Positions 56,278 through 64,000 of a stretch of DNA of 64,000 bases are shown in pieces (position 1 is the stretch's first letter; each line of letters opens with the position of its first letter). The stretch lies in contig NZ_SGXL01000001.1 of NCBI RefSeq assembly GCF_004216955.1, forward strand, positions 1,949,413-2,013,412. Direction: 5' to 3'. The translations under genes were made by a program, and so were the position numbers. The notes beneath the pieces were generated by a model that did no database searches, was not told where the DNA came from, and was given only the letters and a program-made list of their open reading frames with translations. The stretch comes from Fictibacillus sp. BK138. Lineage in GTDB: Bacteria; Bacillota; Bacilli; Bacillales; Fictibacillaceae.

Positions 56278-56902
56278 CCATCGGAACTCCCAGTGCATTA
56301 AAAATTTTTGCGAATGACTCAGGATCTGGCAATAAGAAAAAGTGTCCTTTTACTTCATCCAATTTTTTTATATCTGTAAAAGCGGTATCAATTACAATTG
56401 CAAAATCACTTACGGCAGATATTTCTAAAAGTCCAAAACTAAGGATTGCCCCTGCCATGTCTATGCTCGTTGCTGGAACAGATGGCTGAAGATTAAGCCC
56501 AGTAAAATCAGAGAATGATGTTAGGTATGACCCTGACAGGATATTCCCTACTTCCTGAAGAGCGGATATTGTCATTTCTGAGTGTACGCCTTCAGTAAGC
56601 TGGACTGCCTCTCCTCCCAACAAGTCTCCTAAGAGTTTTTCTGCTTGTTCAATTGGAAGCATGAAGAACATGCAACCTGGTGCATCTCCAACAATCCTTA
56701 AAAAAACAGATGCTACAATATTTTCGGAACCGCCAACCATTTCCGTAATTTCGTCAAAAGAAATTACATTTACAGATGGCACTTTCATATCAACAGCTTT
56801 ATTCAGCATCGTAGACAAGGCTGTTGCTGCATGACCGGCTCCAATATTGCCGATCTCCCGCAGGATATCTAGATGAATATGATTGATCTTTGTAAAATCC
56901 AT
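56270..56902 (-). CDS. cheC: CheY-P phosphatase CheC
   Basis: The 210-residue protein has the two repeated phosphatase-type segments (DILREIGNIGAGHAATALS near 13-31 and SALQEVGNILSGSYLTSF near 111-130), each with the conserved E-x2-N pattern. It dephosphorylates CheY-P, enhanced by CheD, encoded immediately downstream. Confidence 0.96.
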   Translation of the reverse strand: MDFTKINHIHLDILREIGNIGAGHAATALSTMLNKAVDMKVPSVNVISFDEITEMVGGSENIVASVFLRIVGDAPGCMFFMLPIEQAEKLLGDLLGGEAVQLTEGVHSEMTISALQEVGNILSGSYLTSFSDFTGLNLQPSVPATSIDMAGAILSFGLLEISAVSDFAIVIDTAFTDIKKLDEVKGHFFLLPDPESFAKIFNALGVPMDE

Positions 56903-56903
56903 A

Positions 56904-57368
56904 TTACTTTCCGCTTTCTAATGGTTGAAGCACAGCAAGCTTTTCGGGATTTAATACTTTAGTAAGGTTCAATAAGATAAGAAGACGTTTCTCTATCTTT
57001 GCGACTCCTTTTATATATTCAGCATCTACCCCTCCTACAACTTCGGGAGGAGGTTCTATTGAATCTGCCTCAAGATCAATAACATCGTTTGCTGAGTCTA
57101 CGATAAGTCCAGCTTCAATAGTACCTACTGATACGATGATGATACGTGTGCTGTCTGTATAATCGGTCTCCTCTATGTCGAAGCGTGAACGCAGATCAAT
57201 GATAGGGGTCACTACACCTCGTAAATTGATGACACCTTTTACAAAAGGAACTGTCCTTGGAATCCTTGTAATATGCTGCATTCTTTCAATGGACTTTACT
57301 TCTTGAACAGGTACAGCATACTCTTCATCTTTTAATTGAAATATGATTACTTTTTGCTCGTTTAACAT
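56904..57368 (-). CDS. cheW: Chemotaxis coupling protein CheW
   Basis: The 154-residue protein couples receptors to CheA. The SH3-like fold and motif INLRGVVTPIIDLRSRF are present. It lies between cheA and cheC. Confidence 0.96.
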   Translation of the reverse strand: MLNEQKVIIFQLKDEEYAVPVQEVKSIERMQHITRIPRTVPFVKGVINLRGVVTPIIDLRSRFDIEETDYTDSTRIIIVSVGTIEAGLIVDSANDVIDLEADSIEPPPEVVGGVDAEYIKGVAKIEKRLLILLNLTKVLNPEKLAVLQPLESGK

Positions 57369-57386
57369 ATTTGGACACCCACCTAT

Positions 57387-59381
57387 TTATTTGATTAGTG
57401 CATTGCAATCTAGAATTAATGCTACTTGTCCATCACCCAATATCGTTGCACCAGAGATAGCGAAAACAGATGACAGGTATTGCCCCAGTGATTTAAGAAC
57501 GATCTCTTGCTGCCCAATGAACGAATCAACAACTAGAGCTGCCATTTTATCTCCTTTTCTCACAACGACTACAGGAACATATTCACTTGCTTCCATAGCA
57601 GAAGGCACTTCGAATATTTCTTTCATAAATACTAAAGGAACAACTCTTCCTCGGAAATCCATTACCTTTTGGTTATGTGCAGATAATATCTCTTCCTTTT
57701 TAATAATTGCAGTCTCAATAATAGAAGAAAGTGGAATCGCATATTTTTCTTTTTGAACTTCAACAAGCATGACCGACATGATCGATAGTGTTAGTGGAAG
57801 CTGAATAGAAAAAATTGTTCCAAACCCTGCTGTTGAATCTACAGAGATCGAACCGCCTAATGACTCAATCTTGTTCTTTACAACATCCAATCCTACTCCC
57901 CGACCTGAGATGTCAGAAATCACTTCTGCTGTAGAGAAACCTGAAGCGAACAATAATTCAAAACACTGTTTATCGCTCAAATTTTCAGACATCTCTTTTG
58001 TGATGATACCGTTTTCTAACGCCTTTTCTAATACTTTTTGGCGGTTTATACCTGCTCCATCATCTTCAATCTCAATGAAGACGTGGTTACCGCTGTGATA
58101 AGCTCTTAAATAGATCGTTCCTGTCTCATTTTTTCCTGACGCATTTCGAACCGATGGCTTCTCAATGCCATGGTCTATAGAATTTCTCAGTAAATGTACG
58201 AGAGGATCACCGATCTCATCAATCACAGTACGGTCCAATTCGGTTTCTGCGCCAACAATCTCAAGGTTCACATTTTTACCTAAGTCTTTTGCAAGTCCGC
58301 GAACCATGCGTGGAAAACGATTAAATACTTGTTCAACTGGCACCATGCGCATTGTAAGAATAATATTTTGCAAGTCACCTGAAACACGGGACATCCGTTC
58401 TACCGTTTCATTAAGCTCTGTACTTTTCAGCATTTTAGAAATTTCTTCAAGGCGTCCGCGGTCGATCACTAACTCTTCGAAGAGGTTCATTAGTTGATCA
58501 AGTCTTTCAATATTAACCCTTATTGTCTTTCCGGATGCTGAACCGGCATTACTGCTTGCTGAAGTGTCTTCTTTTTTTGTTTCTGCTGTTATTATTTTTT
58601 CTGATGTAAGTTCGCTTTCAGTATGTACGGAGTCGTTAAGCATTTCTGTATTAATCTCTGAAACAACCACTTCGTCAACCTCAGAAACTTTCAAAATCCG
58701 CTGCTTTAATTCTTCACCATTTTCTTTCGTAAGGATCGAGAGTTTGAAATCTGATTCAAACTGTTCTGCTTCAAGCATGTCTACAGAGGGAACAGCTTTT
58801 ATGATCTCACCGATTTGCTCAACCACTTCAAATACCATATAGACTCTGGCTGCCTTTAAAATACAGTCTTTACGAAGACTTATAGAAAGTTCGTATGCGT
58901 GAAACCCTTGTTCTTTTGACTGCAAGATGATCTGTTTTTCATATTGATCAAAAGACTGAGACCGTTCAGCAGGTTTACCTTCTTGTTGAGGTATAGACAC
59001 TTCACCTTTTTCAAGTGCTTCCAGTTCGCGCACAGTTTTCGAAACATCTCGCTTTCCGCTGCCGCCTTCTGAAATCTCGACGACCATCGCTTCCAAATGA
59101 TCAAGTGATGTGAAAAGTACATCTAGTACTTGAGTAGTCACTGTGATCTTTTTATTGCGGATAGCATCAAGTACATTTTCCATGCAATGTGTTAAGCTTG
59201 CCAGGTCTTCATACCCCATCGTTGCTGACATTCCTTTAAGTGTATGTGCAGATCGGAAAATTTCATTTACGATCGATAATTCTTCAGGTGATTTTTCAAG
59301 CAGAAGCACCTGCTGATTAATAGCTTGAAGATGTTCTTTGCTTTCCTCTATAAATATGTCGAGATATTGAGTCATTTCCAT
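57387..59381 (-). CDS. cheA: Chemotaxis histidine kinase CheA
   Basis: The 664-residue kinase has the HPt domain with phosphorylated His46 (RSAHTLKGM), the P2 CheY/CheB-binding region (about 150-250), dimerisation helices, the ATPase domain (LLRNSIDHGIE N box; DISGRGVGLDVVKNKIESLGG) and the C-terminal CheW-like domain. GGGAGG lies 8 bases before the ATG. It lies between cheB and cheW. Confidence 0.97.
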   Translation of the reverse strand: MEMTQYLDIFIEESKEHLQAINQQVLLLEKSPEELSIVNEIFRSAHTLKGMSATMGYEDLASLTHCMENVLDAIRNKKITVTTQVLDVLFTSLDHLEAMVVEISEGGSGKRDVSKTVRELEALEKGEVSIPQQEGKPAERSQSFDQYEKQIILQSKEQGFHAYELSISLRKDCILKAARVYMVFEVVEQIGEIIKAVPSVDMLEAEQFESDFKLSILTKENGEELKQRILKVSEVDEVVVSEINTEMLNDSVHTESELTSEKIITAETKKEDTSASSNAGSASGKTIRVNIERLDQLMNLFEELVIDRGRLEEISKMLKSTELNETVERMSRVSGDLQNIILTMRMVPVEQVFNRFPRMVRGLAKDLGKNVNLEIVGAETELDRTVIDEIGDPLVHLLRNSIDHGIEKPSVRNASGKNETGTIYLRAYHSGNHVFIEIEDDGAGINRQKVLEKALENGIITKEMSENLSDKQCFELLFASGFSTAEVISDISGRGVGLDVVKNKIESLGGSISVDSTAGFGTIFSIQLPLTLSIMSVMLVEVQKEKYAIPLSSIIETAIIKKEEILSAHNQKVMDFRGRVVPLVFMKEIFEVPSAMEASEYVPVVVVRKGDKMAALVVDSFIGQQEIVLKSLGQYLSSVFAISGATILGDGQVALILDCNALIK

Positions 59382-59399
59382 TGTTAAAACCCTCCCATT

Positions 59400-60449
59400 T
59401 TACAAATTGTTCTGAATAGCACTTGCAATTGAACCGAGATGTACGACTTCATCTACTTTTTTAGTCAGGACAGCTGCTTTTGGCATTCCGTAGACAATGC
59501 ACGATTCTTCCGCTTCAGCTATAACCGTTGTCTGACCTGAATTCTTTAACTCTACGATACCAAGCGTGCCGTCAGATCCCATGCCTGTCATAATGACGGC
59601 CACTTTATGATAGTTTTTTAGTTTTGCAGCGCTTTCAAACAGAACATTAACAGCTGGTCTGTGACCACCTACCGGGGGTTCCTGATCGATGGTGAGAAAT
59701 GCTTGTCCCAGCTTTTCCTGCAGACGTACATGGTACCCTCCAGGTGCGATATAAACGGTTCCCTTTTTTATAGGTTCATTTTGTTCCGCCTCTTTCACCT
59801 TCACTTCAGAAAGTGTATCAAGCCTGTTGGCTAACGACTGTGTAAAGCCTGGCGGCATATGCTGAACTACAATGATTGGTGCATCAATATCTGCCGGAAG
59901 ACTCGAGATCACTTCCTGCAGTGCACGTGGTCCGCCCGTAGAAGTTCCTATTAATACAAGTTTTGAAAGACTATTTTTCTCTTTCTTTTCTATGCGCTGT
60001 GTCGTTATTTTAATATCTGGAATGCGAGCTTGTATTACTGGTTTCAATTTTGCTTTAGACGATGTAATAACCTTCTCAATTAATGCATTCTTTACCTTGT
60101 GTAAATCCAGTGAGATTGCGCCAGAAGGTTTTGCGATAAAATCTATTGCTCCTGCTTCCATTGCAAGAATCGTATTTTCAGCTCCTGCTTTCGTTGTGCT
60201 TGAAAGCATGATGATCGGTACAGGATGCTGTTTCATGATTATTTTCACTGCTTCTATTCCATTTAAGACAGGCATTTCTACATCCATTGTTACAATATCA
60301 GGCTCTAGTTTTTTGATTTTATCAATGGCTTCTTGTCCATTTCTCGCTGTATCCAAAACGTTTATCCTCGGGTCTTCGGATAAAAATTCTTTGATCAGCT
60401 TTCTCATAAACGCAGAATCGTCTACTACGAGAACCGAAATTCGTTTCAC
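59400..60449 (-). CDS. cheB: Protein-glutamate methylesterase CheB
   Basis: The 349-residue response regulator has the phosphoacceptor Asp56 (VTMDVEMP), and a C-terminal methylesterase domain with Ser in GTSTGGP, His in QHMPPGF and Asp in MGSDG. It demethylates receptors for adaptation. A 199-residue plus-strand frame lies opposite it (59872-60471); this is a codon shadow. Confidence 0.96.
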   Translation of the reverse strand: MKRISVLVVDDSAFMRKLIKEFLSEDPRINVLDTARNGQEAIDKIKKLEPDIVTMDVEMPVLNGIEAVKIIMKQHPVPIIMLSSTTKAGAENTILAMEAGAIDFIAKPSGAISLDLHKVKNALIEKVITSSKAKLKPVIQARIPDIKITTQRIEKKEKNSLSKLVLIGTSTGGPRALQEVISSLPADIDAPIIVVQHMPPGFTQSLANRLDTLSEVKVKEAEQNEPIKKGTVYIAPGGYHVRLQEKLGQAFLTIDQEPPVGGHRPAVNVLFESAAKLKNYHKVAVIMTGMGSDGTLGIVELKNSGQTTVIAEAEESCIVYGMPKAAVLTKKVDEVVHLGSIASAIQNNL

Positions 60450-60457
60450 TTTAGCAT

Positions 60458-61315
60458 CTACCTCTCACTAAATAATGACTTTAACCTGCTGATGAATGAT
60501 TTATAGGATGCTTTTTGCTGCTGTGCTGCTCCTGTATAGGTTCTTGCTAGATCAGCAACTGCACGTGATGCTTCAGAAGCCGGTTTATTTAAGGTGAATG
60601 GAACTTGTTTTTTTACCGATTCAAGTACGGTTTGGTCTAATGGAATCATTCCTAAATGAATGAGTTCTTTATTTAAGAATTGCTTGCATACATTCGTTAA
60701 TTTATATGAAGTTTCTCGCCCTTCTCGCTCATTTTCACAGCGGTTAACCGCCAGATAGAATGGCAGAGAACTATCCTTCGCATGAATGAACTTCATCATC
60801 GAGTAGGCATCTGTAATAGATGTGATTTCAGGCGTTGCGACCACTAAAATTTCATGGCTGGACAGAATAAACTTCAAAGCCGATTCAGTAGCTCCGGCTC
60901 CCATATCAAGAAAGATAAAATCGTAGAAAGTTTCAAGTTCTTCAAGCTGTTTAAGAAAATGATCCAGCATTTCATCTGTTATATGAGCAAGAGAACCAAA
61001 GTTTCTGCCGCCTGCAATCGTATGCAAACCTTCTTTGCCTTCTTCTATGATCTCCCAAACTGACAAATGGTTTTGAAGCAGATCCATAATATGCTTAGGA
61101 GCTCTTCTTCCTAAGATTAAATCCACATTGCCCATTCCGACATCGAGATCCATAACGAGTACTCTTTTTCCCATTTTCATAAGAGAGAGAGCTAGGTTCA
61201 CCGTGATATTCGTTTTGCCTACTCCACCTTTTCCGCTTACAACAGATATAACTCTTGCGCTTTGTGCGGACGATAACATTAATTGCTTTCTAAGACTCTC
61301 AGCTTGATCAATCAT
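60458..61315 (-). CDS. flhG: MinD-like flagellar number ATPase FlhG (YlxH)
   Basis: The 285-residue P-loop ATPase has the deviant Walker A GKGGVGKTN near residue 29 and DMGAGATES. With FlhF it sets flagellar number and placement. It overlaps flhF by 8 bases. Confidence 0.96.
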   Translation of the reverse strand: MIDQAESLRKQLMLSSAQSARVISVVSGKGGVGKTNITVNLALSLMKMGKRVLVMDLDVGMGNVDLILGRRAPKHIMDLLQNHLSVWEIIEEGKEGLHTIAGGRNFGSLAHITDEMLDHFLKQLEELETFYDFIFLDMGAGATESALKFILSSHEILVVATPEITSITDAYSMMKFIHAKDSSLPFYLAVNRCENEREGRETSYKLTNVCKQFLNKELIHLGMIPLDQTVLESVKKQVPFTLNKPASEASRAVADLARTYTGAAQQQKASYKSFISRLKSLFSER

Positions 61316-62426
61316 GTTTCAGCTTTTCCTTTAATAGCATCTGGACCAGTTCTTCCGCATCTGCTTCAAACATATCATCAGGTACATTTTGACCGTTTGT
61401 TATATAGCCGATAGGAACACCGTGATTGATGGAAAGGTTTAATACCGCACCAAATGTTGTCGTTTCATCTTTCTTTGTAAATATCACTTTGTGGACTGGA
61501 AGACTCTTAAACTGACTATATATCGTTTCCATGTCCTTATATTTTGAAGTAAGCGACAATACGAGATAATTTTTCATATCTTTATCAAAATGAACAATTC
61601 GCTGAAGCTCTTCAATATAAAATCGGTTTAAAAAATTCCTTCCAGCTGAATCAACAAGTACTAGATCATAATCATTAAATTTTTCTTTCGCTCTTTTGAA
61701 GTCATCAGCCGTATAAGCTACTTCACAAGGAATGTTTAAGATTTCAGCATAAGTTTTCAGCTGCTCGATCGCTGCAATTCTATATGTATCAGTTGTAATA
61801 AAAGCAACTTTTTTACCGTCCTTCAGAACTGCTTTCGCGCCAATTTTTGCGATTGTGGTTGTTTTTCCCACCCCAGTAGGCCCGATCAAATTCAAGAATT
61901 TTGTTTCATAATGAAACCCGCCAAAATCACTCTTTTTCATACGCGCACTGAGCCAGTCTGTCATCCATTTATTCCAGTCATATTCTTGTGCTTCGTTTGG
62001 CTCAAACGAACGATATTTGTTGGTTAATTGGATAATAAGATCTTCTGAAATACCTGGTTCAAGTTCTTGAAGCTGTAGAAAGGATCTCCATTCTTCAGCG
62101 AATTCAGGTATAGGTTCACTATCTTTATTCTGAATCGTCATGTTGTGTACCATTTGTTTAAGCTGACGAATTTCCTGTGTAAGTTCTTCATCTTTTACCG
62201 AACTTTGGACTGGTTCATTGTTTATAACCACAGGCTTTTTGGGATGGTAATCAATGTCTTGATCTAAACCCGCAAAAATCTCGATATTCTTTTTAGTGAA
62301 AAATCCAAGAAATCCTCCAGCTTGGACTTCCCTCGTATTTAAAATGACTGCGCCGCTTCCAAGATCTGCTCTTACTAGCTTCATAGCTTCCGGCAAGCTG
62401 TTTGCTGTATACTTTTTAACCTTCAT
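61308..62426 (-). CDS. flhF: SRP-type GTPase FlhF
   Basis: The 372-residue protein has an N-terminal basic domain, an NG GTPase core with GPTGVGKTTT (about 173-182) and DTYRIAAIEQLKTYAEIL, as in the SRP family (FtsY, Ffh). It positions flagella and recruits FlhG. It shares one base with flhA and overlaps flhG. Confidence 0.96.
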   Translation of the reverse strand: MKVKKYTANSLPEAMKLVRADLGSGAVILNTREVQAGGFLGFFTKKNIEIFAGLDQDIDYHPKKPVVINNEPVQSSVKDEELTQEIRQLKQMVHNMTIQNKDSEPIPEFAEEWRSFLQLQELEPGISEDLIIQLTNKYRSFEPNEAQEYDWNKWMTDWLSARMKKSDFGGFHYETKFLNLIGPTGVGKTTTIAKIGAKAVLKDGKKVAFITTDTYRIAAIEQLKTYAEILNIPCEVAYTADDFKRAKEKFNDYDLVLVDSAGRNFLNRFYIEELQRIVHFDKDMKNYLVLSLTSKYKDMETIYSQFKSLPVHKVIFTKKDETTTFGAVLNLSINHGVPIGYITNGQNVPDDMFEADAEELVQMLLKEKLKHD

Positions 62427-64000
62427 TAAATATTCACCACCCCAACACTTTTGACCTCAAGTTCAGGCTCTAACTCGTTATATGACAATACGGCTACATC
62501 CGGGAGGTAGCGTTCGATCAGCTGACGGACATACATCCTTACCGCTGGAGAACACAAGATGACGATTGACTGATCAAAGCTTCTTCCGGATTCTAATTCC
62601 CTTGTGATGCTGTCAAATATTGATTGTGAATCATGCGGGTCTAATGAGAGATAATTGCCGTGTTCGGTTTGCTGAACTGAATCTGCAATCTTTTTCTCAA
62701 CTGATCCCCCAAGCGTAATAACATGCAAAGGTTCGTTTTCCGCTACATAGCTTTTAGAGATTTGTCGGGATAATCCTTGTCTGACATATTCCGTTAGAAG
62801 ATCTGTGTCTTTCGTCATCTTCGCAAAATCCGCTAAAGTTTCAAAAATTATGGCTAGGTTGCGTATTGAGATCCGCTCTTTAAGCAATTTGGACAAAACT
62901 TTTTGAATTTCTCCGATCGTCAGTGCATCTGGTGTAACTTCTTCCACGATTGCTGGATACGATTCTTTGAGATGATCTACCAGTTGTTTTGTTTCCTGTC
63001 TTCCAATTAGTTCATGTGCATGTTTCTTTATGATTTCTGTTAAGTGAGTAGACACGACAGAAGGCGGATCAACTACTGTATAGCCTGAGAATTCCGCTCT
63101 TTCTTTCATTTCCTCACCGATCCAGATAGCAGGTAGACCGAATGCCGGTTCTACAGTATCAATCCCTGTTATTTCTTCATCATCGATACCTGGGCTCATC
63201 GCAAGATAATGATCCAAAAGCAGTTCTCCTTTTGCGACTTGGCTGCCTTTAATCTTGATTCTGTATTCATTCGGCTGTAGCTGTATGTTGTCTCTGATCC
63301 TGACAACCGGTACGATCATTCCGAGTTCAAGTGCCAGCTGTCTTCTGATCATCACGATCCTGTCTAACAAGTCACCGCCCTGAGATGTATCAGCAAGCGG
63401 GATTAAGCTGTACCCGAATTCAAACTCGATCGGGTCGATCTGCAGAAGATTAACGACAGATTCTGGACTTTTAAGTTGTTCGGTCTGAATATCTTCCTCC
63501 ACGACTTCTTCTTTTTCTTTTTGTTCCCGCTCAGCTTTTAAAAGTAAATATCCTCCGACCGAAAGCAATCCTCCGATAGTAATGGTGAAAAAATCATTGA
63601 TTGGTGTGAAAAGTCCAAGCATGATGATCGTTCCGCCAGCTACAAAAAGCATGATTGGATATGCCAGGAGCTGTTTGCTGATATCGAAACCAAGATTTCC
63701 TTCTGATGCTGCCCGTGTAACGATAATACCTGTAGCAGTAGATATGATAAGAGCAGGTATTTGCGATACTAACCCGTCACCAACCGTCATACGGGTAAAC
63801 ATCTCCGCACTCTCACCAAAGCTTAGACCCATTTGAACCATTCCGATAATAATTCCAAAGAGCATATTAATCAGCACGATGATGATACCAGCGATCGCAT
63901 CTCCTTTTACAAACTTGCTGGCACCGTCCATAGCTCCATAAAAATCCGCTTCGCGCTCTATCGTTTCGCGTCTTTCTTTCGCTTCCCGATCAGATATCAT
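62426..64000 (-). CDS. flhA: Flagellar type III export protein FlhA (5' end outside the window)
   Basis: The visible 524 residues cover about three quarters of FlhA from inside the membrane domain on (DREAKERRETIEREADFYGAMDGASKFVKGDAIAGI is the conserved FHIPEP region), three or four transmembrane helices up to about residue 150 and the cytoplasmic domain that docks chaperone-substrate complexes. The gene continues beyond 64000, so the apparent ATG at the edge is internal. Confidence 0.95.
   Translation of the reverse strand: MISDREAKERRETIEREADFYGAMDGASKFVKGDAIAGIIIVLINMLFGIIIGMVQMGLSFGESAEMFTRMTVGDGLVSQIPALIISTATGIIVTRAASEGNLGFDISKQLLAYPIMLFVAGGTIIMLGLFTPINDFFTITIGGLLSVGGYLLLKAEREQKEKEEVVEEDIQTEQLKSPESVVNLLQIDPIEFEFGYSLIPLADTSQGGDLLDRIVMIRRQLALELGMIVPVVRIRDNIQLQPNEYRIKIKGSQVAKGELLLDHYLAMSPGIDDEEITGIDTVEPAFGLPAIWIGEEMKERAEFSGYTVVDPPSVVSTHLTEIIKKHAHELIGRQETKQLVDHLKESYPAIVEEVTPDALTIGEIQKVLSKLLKERISIRNLAIIFETLADFAKMTKDTDLLTEYVRQGLSRQISKSYVAENEPLHVITLGGSVEKKIADSVQQTEHGNYLSLDPHDSQSIFDSITRELESGRSFDQSIVILCSPAVRMYVRQLIERYLPDVAVLSYNELEPELEVKSVGVVNI

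Noticed and set aside
59872-60471. 199-residue plus-strand frame opposite cheB
   Set aside because: It lies fully antisense to a well-supported gene, has no ribosome binding site, and its composition (Ile/Ser-rich) is that of a codon shadow.

Overview
The window is a stretch of core chromosome from an endospore-forming, flagellated member of the Bacillaceae. The evidence is dipicolinate synthase genes, SpoIIIE, the RecA/LexA SOS layout, PolC, and a gene order matching the Bacillus subtilis flhA-to-recA region almost gene for gene. Codon use and base composition look uniform. I see no prophage, insertion sequence with a transposase, CRISPR array, tRNA or rRNA. A Fictibacillus-like or related genus is possible, but the sequence alone does not settle this. 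All supported genes lie on the minus strand, so transcription runs from high to low coordinates.

Layout in transcription order: (1) 64000-52860, end of the fla/che operon: flhA (5' end outside the window), flhF, flhG, cheB, cheA, cheW, cheC, cheD, sigD, a FapA/DUF342 gene, a 90-residue unknown, and a swrB-like gene. (2) 52850-49120, rpsB, tsf, pyrH, frr. (3) 48976-38650, uppS, cdsA, dxr, rseP, proS, polC: isoprenoid and phospholipid precursors, membrane proteolysis and replication. (4) 38630-31360, rimP, nusA, ylxR, ylxQ, infB, ylxP, rbfA, truB, ribC: translation and ribosome maturation. (5) rpsO, pnp, ylxY, mlpA. (6) 25750-20813, dpaA, dpaB, asd, dapG, dapA: aspartate to dihydrodipicolinate to the spore solute dipicolinic acid. 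(7) rnjB, tepA, ylzJ, spoIIIE. (8) a GntR regulator and a four-gene BMP-type nucleoside ABC transporter. (9) ymfF, ymfH, ymfI (EF-P modification-linked), ymfJ, ymfK, a rodZ-like gene, pgsA, cinA and recA.

Regulatory sites visible in the sequence include a LexA box and sigma-A promoter at recA, a sigma-K-like promoter at dpaA, and structured leaders ahead of rpsO, rpsB and rimP-nusA. The rimP-nusA leader hairpin resembles a NusA-dependent attenuator. There are also many intrinsic terminators.

The least explained feature is a family of about 150-220 bp palindromic intergenic repeats: seven copies plus one remnant. Paired substitutions between copies preserve several helices, which supports a conserved fold. 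Two architectures exist that differ in a swapped module. In seven of eight cases the element lies immediately downstream of a gene's intrinsic terminator and ahead of the next gene, including inside rpsB-tsf-pyrH and just ahead of polC. This is the best candidate for an undescribed system here, although similar intergenic repeats occur in other Bacillaceae.
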